Shown here: positions 19,601 through 26,106 of the stretch, piece after piece
Layout of the letters: each line of letters opens with the position of its first letter
Numbering within the stretch: position 1 is the first letter of the stretch
Source: Akkermansiaceae bacterium UBA1506
GTDB taxonomy: Bacteria > Verrucomicrobiota > Verrucomicrobiia > Verrucomicrobiales > DEV007
DNA length: 37,776 bases
Assembly: GCA_002323995.1 (NCBI GenBank)
Contig: DCQY01000091.1
Coordinates: 26,411 to 64,186 of the forward strand
Direction of reading: 5' to 3'
Notes under the pieces: generated by a model
What the model was told of the DNA's origin: nothing
The model's input: the letters and a program-made list of their open reading frames with translations, nothing else
The model's database searches: none
Made by a program: the position numbers and the translations under genes

Positions 19601-20125
19601 GCCACCGCCAAAAGCAGCCTTGATGATGAGAGGGAATCCGATCTCCTGAGCGATCTTGAGCGCTTCTTCTCGATCTGAGACAGGATCCTCAGTGCCGGGA
19701 AGAGTGGCGACGTCAGCCCTTTTGGCGAGGGCTCGAGCGGAAACTTTATCACCCATCGCGTCGAGCATTTCGGGATCAGGTCCGATGAACTTGATTTTCG
19801 CCTCGCGGCAGGCGCGGGCAAAGTCCGCGTTTTCAGAGAGAAATCCGTAGCCGGGGTGAATCAGGGTAACTCCCTTTTCCTTAGCCAATGAGACGATCCC
19901 CTCGATGTCGAGATAGGCGCCCACTGGCCCTTTTTCCTTGCGAAGTTGGTAAGCTTCATCAGCCTTGAAGCGATGCCTTGAAAAGCGGTCTTCTTCGGCG
20001 TAGATCGCAACGGTTCGAAGTCCAAGCTCGGTGGCAGCGCGGAAAACCCGGATGGCGATTTCGCCCCGATTGACGACCATGAGTTTATCTTTTGCGGATG
20101 GTGCCGAGGAAGTGGGATCTGACAT
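16646..20125 (-). CDS. pyc: pyruvate carboxylase
   Basis: A single-chain biotin enzyme of about 1159 residues that carboxylates pyruvate to oxaloacetate, refilling the TCA cycle. The biotin carboxylase domain comes first (VNRGEIAIRVFRA, the ATP-grasp Gly loop GGGGRGMRVV, HERDCSVQRRHQK, FIEMNPRIQVEHT). The carboxyltransferase domain begins at DTTMRDAHQS (Asp547) with EMWGGATFD and HFHTHDSSG as metal and substrate motifs. The biotinyl carrier domain closes the chain with EAMKM, biotinyl Lys about 1124. The length and order match a complete, undivided enzyme. The frame opens at a GTG at 20161, but ATG 20125 matches the expected start. The 208 bases to ndk hold a large palindrome. Confidence 0.97.
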   Translation of the reverse strand: MSDPTSSAPSAKDKLMVVNRGEIAIRVFRAATELGLRTVAIYAEEDRFSRHRFKADEAYQLRKEKGPVGAYLDIEGIVSLAKEKGVTLIHPGYGFLSENADFARACREAKIKFIGPDPEMLDAMGDKVSARALAKRADVATLPGTEDPVSDREEALKIAQEIGFPLIIKAAFGGGGRGMRVVEREEDLDSLLDQAQAEAENAFGNPAVFLERFVGRAKHIEVQIMGDTHGNIVHLHERDCSVQRRHQKVIEIAPSVDLDETVRNELCDAAIKVAKEVKYNNAGTVEFLLDTDTDEWFFIEMNPRIQVEHTVTEIITGVDLVRSQILVAQGYDLFGDVIDIPAQDEIPRNGYAVQARITTEDPAKNFSPDYGKILNYRSAAGFGIRLDAGAGDAGSVITPYYDSMLVKLTAFGPRFDISLQRMDRALREFRIRGVKTNIPFIENVIVNETFRTGNATTRLIDTNPDLFNFKPKRDRATKLLNYLSNITVNGNDTAKGYKLRSALPPARVPSCDLRADLQPGSRNKLLELGPEGFANWIREQKPVLITDTTMRDAHQSLIATRMRSVDMLNIASYVAQKTPNLFSLEMWGGATFDTAMRFLKESPWDRLRELRERIPNICFQMLFRGSNAVGYSNYPDNVVEGFIKHSAESGMDIFRIFDSLNYLQNMEVAMQAVREHTNSICEAAVCYTGDIDDPKRDKYSLKYYVAKAKELEKMGAHILAIKDMAGLCRPAAATKLFKTLREEVGLPIHFHTHDSSGINAASSLAASDAGADIIDLALASMSGSTSQPNLNSVAAALSGLDRDPGLNPEALNAMSDYWEEVLEFYTPFNTAPRAGSAEVYIHEMPGGQFTNLKEQANAMGLGHRWPEIARCYAEVNQLFGDIIKVTPSSKVVGDMCMFLITRGIKPEEVTKLEPGSLDFPESVIDMLAGGLGQPDGGWPQDVQRVILGGRKPTTKRPGELADPIDLDATREELSAKLGRTANNDDLYSHLMYPAVFEEFDEFIKSYDKVQGLPTTAFFYGLSIGEEISVEIGPGKVLFIKLIGISEANDEGQRNVFYELNGMPRESAVIDHALAPKNVLTRLKGDSSDPLQAVAPMPGMVTEVNAEVGTKIEEGDPIITLEAMKMLTTISASAAGTVTEILAQKGDSVETDDLLARIEV

Positions 20126-20242
20126 GAGTTCGTTGTTTGGGGCGAGAATATATACGGGCACCCGTAGTTCGAAAGACTGTTTTTCACGAATTCGGAGATT
20201 TGGTAGAGGGATTTGTACTTAATTTGGCCAGTGCTTATCCTG

Positions 20243-20302
20243 TTTCTAAAAACAAAATGGGTCAGGTCTACCGCTTAGCGGTGGACCTGACCCATTTAGA
20301 AA
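20243..20302. repeat. long imperfect palindrome, REP/MITE-like
   Basis: Arms of 20 bases (20255-20274 and 20278-20297) pair completely except for one G.T wobble around a three-base loop; each arm contains TGGGTCAGGTC. Beyond them TTTCTAAA (20243-20250) and TTTAGAAA (20295-20302) also pair if a six-base insertion in the left arm is skipped, so the original palindrome was longer. The form resembles REP elements or small palindromes moved by IS200/RAYT-type transposases; no transposase gene is present in the window. It lies in the ndk-pyc intergenic region. Confidence 0.7.
20249..20297 (-). terminator. probable intrinsic terminator of ndk
   Basis: Read on the minus strand, the 20-bp stem of the palindrome starts 36 bases after the ndk stop codon and is followed by a T-rich tract (TTTTGTTTTTAG). 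This fits a Rho-independent terminator for ndk lying well before the pyc start. Confidence 0.55.
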
Positions 20303-20333
20303 TGAGTGTGTCGCGACGAGGCGGCAGAGTCAC

Positions 20334-20759
20334 CTAATAGGAGAAGATCTCGCTTTCACTGAAGAAACGGTTCACTTCGATTTCTCCGTTTTCCGGTGAA
20401 TCAGAGGCGTGGCAGACGTTTGTCATCATATCCTCACCAAAGTCACCGCGAATGGTTCCTGCTTCGGCTTTCTGCGAGTTGGTTGGGCCGAGCATAGAGC
20501 GAACCTTGGCGACGACGTCATCACCTTCGAGAACCATAGCAATCACGGGAGCCGATTGCATAAAGTTGGCGATGTTGGGGAAAAATGGTTCGTCGGCGAC
20601 GTGGCTGTAGTGCTCTCGCAGCATCTCATCGGACAAGCTCATCATCTTAATGCCGCGAATAGTAAAACCAGCGGCTTCGTAGCGCGCAAGAACTTCGCCA
20701 ACGTTTGACTTGGTGACACAGTCAGGTTTGAAAAGAATAAGAGAACGTTCGTTCGGCAT
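20334..20759 (-). CDS. ndk: nucleoside diphosphate kinase
   Basis: Balances nucleoside triphosphate pools by transferring the ATP gamma-phosphate through a phosphohistidine. In the 141-residue protein, Lys11 in FKPDCV contacts phosphate and the active-site motif NVCHASDS carries His117. IRGDFG before it is the usual nucleotide-binding stretch. The C terminus ends in EIFSY, as in typical bacterial Ndk. It is monocistronic, with a hairpin terminator just downstream and an 86-base spacer to the lipoprotein gene upstream. Confidence 0.96.
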   Translation of the reverse strand: MPNERSLILFKPDCVTKSNVGEVLARYEAAGFTIRGIKMMSLSDEMLREHYSHVADEPFFPNIANFMQSAPVIAMVLEGDDVVAKVRSMLGPTNSQKAEAGTIRGDFGEDMMTNVCHASDSPENGEIEVNRFFSESEIFSY

Positions 20760-20845
20760 GGTAGGAGAATTTTGGTTTCGTTTGGTTGGCTAAATCAGTA
20801 GGCGCAATCAGCTCTTTGGAAAGGGAAAAGTCATGCCGAATTTCC

Positions 20846-21697
20846 CTAGAATCCGTGTTTGTAGCTCTCGCATCGATTCATCCAACCGGCTTCCCAGCGA
20901 GATTCGCCCCGTGAAGGGGGTGAATTTATGATGCGCCGCTTGAGAGTCCGCTTCGCGGCCTCGCTGAATTCTTCAGCTGCAGCCTGACCGTCGGAGGTCC
21001 TATTCATTTCCAAGATCACATCACGCAAACCCCAACCGACGCCGTTATATTTTTCTTCAGCTTTGATGCCCTCTCCCTTGAAGTTCACGTAGTCGATGAG
21101 TGCGTAGATTCCTGTGCGGGAACTGGCGACTTTGTAAAAGTTCTCTTCTAGTCGCTCGCGATCAGAGGCGTCTTTGGTGGCCGCTTTCATTTTCGGAAGC
21201 GCCTCTTCGAGGCGAAGTACAATGAAGTTGGTCTGGTCTATTACCGTGTTGGCAAGGAATTGCCTGAGTTCCCTCATCTGGGGTGAATTCTTTGCACGAT
21301 CGAACTCTGTTCGCGATTGCCAAGGACTTCCGGTGGCATTGATCACCCATTGGGGAACGCGGACCTGCTTGGTCTCCAAGTAGCCGATCAACTTTGGGAA
21401 ACTTTCGTCAAAAGGTCCCGATCGTCCCTCAACATACCAGATAAAGTGCCCAATTCCCATCGAAGGGAAGTCTTCGCCTTTGTTCCAGGTGGTGAGGCCT
21501 TCAATGGTTCCAGCGCACTCGTTTCTCCAGATTTTCTTGCCGATGGCTTCGGCATCAATGGCGTTGAGAAGAATTTTCCCACCATGATTAGCGGGAGGCG
21601 GGCCAGTGGGAGATGGATTAAGGGGTAGGTTCGGAGAGACGCAACCGGCTACAAATACCATGGAAAGGTTCGTCAGCCACTTGGAAAGGTGAGACAT
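20846..21697 (-). CDS. lipoprotein with lysozyme-like motif, unknown
   Basis: A 283-residue lipoprotein: the signal peptide ends in VAGC (Cys19), then comes a Pro-rich spacer. Residues 58-88 read RNECAGTIEGLTTWNKGEDF and then PSMGIGHFIWY. The spacing of Glu60 to the GIGH motif recalls muramidases of the T4-lysozyme/endolysin type, where Glu is catalytic and a Gly-x-Gly-His strand follows. This is an analogy from pattern, not an established assignment. The rest is helical and charged, with a basic C terminus. An outer-membrane-anchored peptidoglycan-acting or peptidoglycan-binding protein is plausible. It is divergent from the zinc-ribbon gene across an AT-rich spacer. Confidence 0.65.
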   Translation of the reverse strand: MSHLSKWLTNLSMVFVAGCVSPNLPLNPSPTGPPPANHGGKILLNAIDAEAIGKKIWRNECAGTIEGLTTWNKGEDFPSMGIGHFIWYVEGRSGPFDESFPKLIGYLETKQVRVPQWVINATGSPWQSRTEFDRAKNSPQMRELRQFLANTVIDQTNFIVLRLEEALPKMKAATKDASDRERLEENFYKVASSRTGIYALIDYVNFKGEGIKAEEKYNGVGWGLRDVILEMNRTSDGQAAAEEFSEAAKRTLKRRIINSPPSRGESRWEAGWMNRCESYKHGF

Positions 21698-21750
21698 CCC
21701 TTAAAATCCGTTAATAAATCTAAGAAATCAAACCACACTGAAAAACTTTT

Positions 21751-21762
21751 TGATAATTATCA
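21751..21762. promoter_or_regulatory. AT-rich palindrome in a divergent promoter region
   Basis: TGATAATTATCA is a perfect 12-base palindrome, extending to about 20 bases with a central-flank mismatch, in the AT-rich spacer between the lipoprotein and zinc-ribbon genes. It shares half-sites (GATAAT/ATTATC) with Fur boxes, but the half-sites overlap instead of having the 7-1-7 spacing. An operator for one or both genes is possible. Confidence 0.3.
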
Positions 21763-21803
21763 TAAAATCAATAGATTAGATCCAGTTGCCTTTGTCGAGC
21801 ATC

Positions 21804-22898
21804 ATGGAGCACAAGGAATCTAACTACGCCTCTTTTTCTGAATTCGGGGATACAAAAAGTCGCTTCCTAGACTCAATGGGTCTCGGAGAAAACTCACTTA
21901 TTGAATTGGCTCGGTCTGGCCGCGTCCGTGAGCTCGAAGATCAAGTTGCTCTCTCTTCTCAAGCTGGCGACATGGAACTGCCAGGTGCCTCCAATAATCT
22001 GTCGATTCGTGCTCGTTCTTCCGTTGAGGTTAAGGACACGGCATCTGCAGTCGGTCATGCTCAGTCTACTCGTCCCGTAGCGGATGTCGAAAAACCTGTT
22101 CAGGATAAAGTTACCGACTCTGACGCTACTTCCGAATCTGAACCTAAATTTAAGCTGACCGGGAGTGAGGTTGATTTGATGGATGAAGGATCTATTTCCG
22201 ATACTTTGCTCCAAGTCTGCTGCCCCAAGTGCGATGGTGAACTGGTGATCCAGCCAAAAGACGTGGGCATCGAAGGCACTTGCGTGTGGTGTGACGCCGC
22301 GATTATAGCCTCCCGCTCCAGTTCAAACGGAGAGGTGAACATTTATCCCGTCTTTCGGCCCGGAGAGGCTTTCGAGAAAAAAGAACCCATAGCTGAACAA
22401 GGTCCGCTTCCAAAAAACCGTCAGGCCACTCTCGAGGATGCCTTTGCAGGCGGGGTAGCTCCGGCTCCTGCGCCTGCCATCGAGCCCGCCCTAAAAATTC
22501 CGCTTTCCGTTGATTCGGCCGATTTTGTTTCGCCTACTTCTGAGGCTGACTCTGCTTCCGCTGTGGGCTCTCAGTCTGAGAAGCCGGCCGTGGTGATGGG
22601 GACGAATACTTCACCGGAAGTCAGTGAGGAAAAGACTCCTGATTTCGAGGCTATTTTTAAAAGCATCCCAGGATTTGAGTCACCCCATCCTATCGTAGCA
22701 AAGACCGGCCCTAGCCCTGAAAACTTTTCCACGGTGACGTTACAACCACGGAGGACTGAACCTAAAAAGCTCCGCAAAAGTTTCATTGCCATGATTATAG
22801 TCATTCTCGGTTTCGTCTCTGGCGTTGCCTTTGCCACTTTTGTTCTCCCTATTGATGAGTATTTTGCGGAAGCTCGCGGCTCCGAATCAGGAGGCTGA
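21804..22898 (+). CDS. zinc-ribbon protein with C-terminal membrane helix
   Basis: 364 residues, family not recognised. The first 130 residues are acidic and Ser-rich. A zinc ribbon follows with Cys140-Pro-Lys-Cys143 and Cys160-Val-Trp-Cys163. A long Ala/Pro/Glu-rich disordered region leads to one membrane helix (AMIIVILGFVSGVAFATFVL) close to the C terminus, so most of the protein would be cytoplasmic. ATG 21804 is preferred over a TTG at 21786. In another frame, codons from about 22855 to 22995 read on as an Ala/Pro-rich tail like the rest of the protein (DDASPEVSGYAPTPAAGAM), so the true C terminus may be longer if a one-base frameshift occurred. Confidence 0.68.
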   Translation: MEHKESNYASFSEFGDTKSRFLDSMGLGENSLIELARSGRVRELEDQVALSSQAGDMELPGASNNLSIRARSSVEVKDTASAVGHAQSTRPVADVEKPVQDKVTDSDATSESEPKFKLTGSEVDLMDEGSISDTLLQVCCPKCDGELVIQPKDVGIEGTCVWCDAAIIASRSSSNGEVNIYPVFRPGEAFEKKEPIAEQGPLPKNRQATLEDAFAGGVAPAPAPAIEPALKIPLSVDSADFVSPTSEADSASAVGSQSEKPAVVMGTNTSPEVSEEKTPDFEAIFKSIPGFESPHPIVAKTGPSPENFSTVTLQPRRTEPKKLRKSFIAMIIVILGFVSGVAFATFVLPIDEYFAEARGSESGG

Positions 22899-23076
22899 TG
22901 ATGCTTCGCCAGAGGTTTCAGGATACGCGCCAACTCCAGCCGCCGGCGCGATGACCCCTATCCCCGGATATACTCTTCCTCTGGCACAACCTTGAGTTAC
23001 CTTCCTGATCTCACTCTAGCGACGATGGACGCCGAGTCTTCAGGTAGGGTTGACACCCTCTAGACGACATTCCGGG

Positions 23077-23679
23077 TCAGAATTTCATGTAGGAGAGCTG
23101 CGAGGCTGTCTCAGTGATCTCAGTTTCCCCGTCAAGAAGCTCGCCGATGGGATCCCATTGAGCGGAGAGAAAAGCATCGCGAGCCGAGTCCTTGATGTCG
23201 ACTGGAATTTCGTCTTCGCCGTAGCGGACAACCTTTGCCTCAACATCGATAGTGATTTCGATCGAAGGATCAGAATCGATAGCGGCGGCGATTTTTTCGA
23301 TTCCCTCTGCTGAAGCGACTGCACAGGGAACACCGAGGGTAGCGCAGTTACCAAAAAAGATTTCTGCAAAACTCTGAGCGATCACCGCACGAAACCCGGC
23401 ACGGTAGATGGCTTGAGGGGCGTGCTCACGGGAACTACCACATCCGAAATTAATTCCCGAAAGAAGGACGCTGGCATCGGCGAAGCGGTCCTCATTAAGC
23501 GGATGATCCTTGGAATCTCCCTCGGCATCATAGCGAACATCGTAAAAGAGATATTGGCCGAGCCCGTCAAAGGTAACGCACTTCATGAAGCGGGCTGGGA
23601 TGATTCTGTCGGTATCAATGTCAGACCCGGGTACGTAAACGCCCTTGCCGGAGACTGAGGTTATCTTTTCCAATGCCAT
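23077..23679 (-). CDS. leuD: 3-isopropylmalate dehydratase, small subunit
   Basis: The swivelling small subunit of isopropylmalate isomerase, which pairs with LeuC in leucine synthesis. The 200-residue protein shows GSDIDTDRIIPARF, FGCGSSREHAPQAI (substrate loop) and FAEIFFGNC, the standard LeuD set. ATG 23679 is chosen over a longer frame to 23721 because it gives the family start and has CGGA about five bases upstream. leuC is not in the window, so the two subunits are encoded apart. The spacer of 178 bases to the zinc-ribbon gene shows no gene other than the possible frameshifted tail of that gene. Confidence 0.95.
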   Translation of the reverse strand: MALEKITSVSGKGVYVPGSDIDTDRIIPARFMKCVTFDGLGQYLFYDVRYDAEGDSKDHPLNEDRFADASVLLSGINFGCGSSREHAPQAIYRAGFRAVIAQSFAEIFFGNCATLGVPCAVASAEGIEKIAAAIDSDPSIEITIDVEAKVVRYGEDEIPVDIKDSARDAFLSAQWDPIGELLDGETEITETASQLSYMKF

Positions 23680-24034
23680 GATTCCGTGATTTTGGGGAGA
23701 GGACTTGTCGTTCCTTAGCAAACGAAACTCAAGCGGAAAGTCAGAAGGGAAAGTAGTGCCTATTCTGTGCCGGCGGAGGGAGAATTAGATCCGCAGGATC
23801 GCCCGCGTCACTTTCTGGCTTTTCCTCTGGCAACTTAGGTGAAGGTTTCATCAGCATTCGAAGCCGCCGACACAGTTCGTTTCCTGTTCTCAGTTAGTTA
23901 GCGATGAGTTGGTTATATTTTCGCCCTTTGTTTGACGCCTGCGCTTACTTCATATCGCTCACGATGACTAGAGCCTTAAAGAAGAAGCCCAAAGCGGACG
24001 CGAGAAACCAGTTTGAAGAGTCGATTTTATCGAT
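23680..24034. other. 355-base spacer between leuD and ribE
   Basis: No recognised gene, riboswitch or tRNA was found. In particular nothing resembling the conserved FMN riboswitch core lies next to ribE. The spacer holds a possible 38-residue minus-strand frame (23741-23857) and a 49-residue plus-strand frame (23904-24053) that runs into the end of ribE. A promoter for leuD is expected here. Confidence 0.4.
23741..23857 (-). CDS. possible small protein, 38 aa
   Basis: A short frame, Met-Leu-Met-Lys followed by a Pro/Glu-rich stretch (KPSPKLPEEKPESDAGD) and an end rich in Pro and aromatic residues. The composition is protein-like, but there is no ribosome binding site at ATG 23857 or 23851 and no family match. 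The same frame continues upstream without a stop to near 23885 but without a normal start codon. It lies on the same strand as ribE and leuD, between them. Confidence 0.22.
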   Translation of the reverse strand: MLMKPSPKLPEEKPESDAGDPADLILPPPAQNRHYFPF

Positions 24035-24628
24035 TCAGAGCTTTCCCAACTGAGTGAGCCGGGCGATTTGCTTGGCAAGAAGATCAAACTCGAGATTCAC
24101 TTTCGAACCTGCCTCGACAGATTTAAGACTAGTGACTTCGTGGGTGTGGGGGATGATCCAGAGGGTGAAGGAATCGCCCTTTAGTTCAGCGACAGTAAGG
24201 CTGATACCGTTCACGCAGATCGAACCTTTGTGGACCATGAGGTGTGCCAATTCCTCCGGTAAGGCCACCGTGAACTGATGGTCCTGTCCAACTCGCTCGT
24301 AGGCAATTACCTCAGCACAGGCATCGACATGTCCCTGGACAAAATGCCCACTGAGTCGATCACCAATGCGAAGAGAACGTTCAAGATTAACTGGGTCACC
24401 TTCTCTGAGTTCTCCCAGATTGGTGAGGCGGAGGGTTTCATGGAGCAGGTCGAACCGCATCGCACCGTCTTTAACCTCGGTAACGGTGAGGCAGGCACCG
24501 TTGTTGGCGATACTCTCGCCTAGCTCCACTTCGTCAATGAAGCTTGAACGCACCCATAGTTCAGCACCGGTCTCGACGGCGACCAGTTTGATGACTTCTC
24601 CACACTCTTCGATGATGCCAGTGAACAT
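24035..24628 (-). CDS. ribE: riboflavin synthase, alpha chain
   Basis: Dismutates two molecules of 6,7-dimethyl-8-ribityllumazine to riboflavin; a homotrimer. The 197-residue protein starts with the invariant MFTGIIEE and consists of two duplicated lumazine-binding barrels: NNGACLTV in the first (about residue 42) and GISLTV in the second (about 141), with SGHFVQGHVD joining them. A C-terminal trimerisation helix follows. The frame extends to 24682, but MFTG at 24628 is the true start by family convention. No other rib gene is near. Confidence 0.96.
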   Translation of the reverse strand: MFTGIIEECGEVIKLVAVETGAELWVRSSFIDEVELGESIANNGACLTVTEVKDGAMRFDLLHETLRLTNLGELREGDPVNLERSLRIGDRLSGHFVQGHVDACAEVIAYERVGQDHQFTVALPEELAHLMVHKGSICVNGISLTVAELKGDSFTLWIIPHTHEVTSLKSVEAGSKVNLEFDLLAKQIARLTQLGKL

Positions 24629-24852
24629 GGTGCACGGTAGCACAGAGAGCGAGCGATGGAGCGATGAAAAATTAAAAGCCACCCGACTTTCATCTTAAAA
24701 TCGTCATCGAATGTCCCCGGGGCTGGCACTGATCTTCTCTTGAGAGCCAACTTTTGCTGTGGCAGAACGAAAATTGAGAAATTGCGCTAAGTGGGGTAGT
24801 GATTGATCTAGGTAAGGGGACTACATCCCATTCTAGTGCCACTGCTGGAGCT

Positions 24853-25872
24853 ATGAACGTCATGAAAAAGACCAAACTGTTTTCGCCGGAAGTCCGAGCC
24901 GTTGAAGCGTTGCTTATTCTCGCGTTTCTTCTGGCCGGGGAAAAAGTTGCTTCAGCCGCAGGTGACGTGGTCATTCTAAATAACGGCGATCGCATCACTG
25001 GTGAGATTTTAGAGGAAGAGAATTCTAAGCTGAAGATCCGAACTGCCTATGCCGGCGAAATTTCTATCTCTCCTGCGAATGTGAGTCGGGTCGAGAGGGA
25101 TTCCAATCTTGTAGTGGCAGTTGCAACCACAGCTTCAGAGATGACTGTCCCGACCGGTAAAATTCCATTAGGCCACGATCTTGAGTTCAAGACGGGCGCT
25201 GCCGAAAAGGAACGGAAAAAAAACTGGAGCGGGTCTGCTAATCTATCCTTGAAGCTTGATAATGGAGGCAGCAAAGACGACAGCGAGATAGATGGAGACT
25301 TCTCGTTGCGATGGGAACGAGGGACCCAGCGTTTTCGAATGAGAGGCCAAGTGGAGTATGACACATTTAATCAGATTCCAACCAAACAGGATTGGATGTT
25401 TGATCCTAAGTATGACCGCTTTTTTTCGGACAAAGTTTATGGGTCGCTGTCATATTCAATGAAGCAGCAGAAATACGAAGGGTTGGATCTTCGTCAGACG
25501 ATAGGGCCGGCACTTGGGTATGAATTTGTGGCCAACGAACAGACTGAGTTGGTCAGTGAAATTGGGGTCTACTATACGTCTGAAGATTATACAAGTGGGA
25601 CACCGGAGTCGTACGCGGCACCGGGTTGGAGCCTAGAATATCGTCGCAAGATTCTTCAAGATCGCGTGGAGTTTTATCACCGTCACTTCTTTTTTGTTCG
25701 AGCCGACGATATGAAAAAGAAAATTTTTCACACTTGGACCGGCTTTAAGTTCCCTCTCTATGAGAGTCTAAACCTCAGCACAGAGGTGGAGCTGGATTAC
25801 GACGATATAACGCTGGATCGCTCTTCAACGCTTGAAGAAACAATCCGGTTGAAGTTCGGTTTCGAATGGTAA
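24853..25872 (+). CDS. DUF481-type outer-membrane beta-barrel protein
   Basis: 339 residues with a signal peptide (LLILAFLLAG, cleavage near ASA). The mature N terminus has a short strand-rich domain (GDVVILNNGDRITGEIL, ISPANVSRVERDS) typical of DUF481/YdiY proteins. The C-terminal two thirds consist of alternating amphipathic strands with aromatic girdles (RFRMRGQVEYD, YGSLSYSMKQQKYEG, EFYHRHFFFVRADD) and the chain ends in FGFEW, an aromatic C-terminal residue as expected for an outer-membrane barrel. GGAG stands four bases before ATG 24853, which decides the start over the upstream frame. The role is unknown; the E. coli homologue is linked to salt or acid response, interesting beside an antiporter operon. 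Confidence 0.82.
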   Translation: MNVMKKTKLFSPEVRAVEALLILAFLLAGEKVASAAGDVVILNNGDRITGEILEEENSKLKIRTAYAGEISISPANVSRVERDSNLVVAVATTASEMTVPTGKIPLGHDLEFKTGAAEKERKKNWSGSANLSLKLDNGGSKDDSEIDGDFSLRWERGTQRFRMRGQVEYDTFNQIPTKQDWMFDPKYDRFFSDKVYGSLSYSMKQQKYEGLDLRQTIGPALGYEFVANEQTELVSEIGVYYTSEDYTSGTPESYAAPGWSLEYRRKILQDRVEFYHRHFFFVRADDMKKKIFHTWTGFKFPLYESLNLSTEVELDYDDITLDRSSTLEETIRLKFGFEW

Positions 25873-25928
25873 GCAGTATGGAGATGGCTCTTCAACTGGG
25901 GCCATACCGCATATTGGGTAAGACCAGC

Positions 25929-25977
25929 GACTACGAGGATTAAATAGTCCTCGGAAGTGAGTCTGCTCTTCGTAGTC
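25929..25977. other. nested inverted repeats between DUF481 gene and antiporter operon
   Basis: GACTACGAGGA (25929-25939) pairs with TCTTCGTAGTC (25967-25977) with one G.T wobble; alternatively CGAGGA/TCCTCG (25934-25953) forms a competing inner hairpin. The 234-base spacer separates two convergent transcripts and contains no convincing gene. A bidirectional transcription stop is the simplest role, though no clear T-run follows on either strand. Confidence 0.35.
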
Positions 25978-26106
25978 TTTGCGGGTTACCGGCTGAAGGC
26001 CGGGGGCAACTAGAGGCGGATAGAAGCACACCCGTGATAACCGAGAGAGATTGCAACCCTTCGCCCGCGGCTGACTCCAAAGCTAAGATGAGGCTGAATT
26101 GTATGA

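Noticed and set aside
19064..19678. 204-residue plus-strand frame within pyc
   Set aside because: Lies opposite the biotin carboxylase domain and reads as mirror composition; no domain and no ribosome binding site.
24629..24852. FMN riboswitch upstream of ribE
   Set aside because: No conserved FMN aptamer core could be read in the sequence before the ribE start; the region is simply the divergent spacer to the DUF481 gene.
25873..26106. Structured RNA gene in the spacer after the DUF481 gene
   Set aside because: Inverted repeats are present but short and without any recognised RNA family consensus; a transcription-stop role is simpler.
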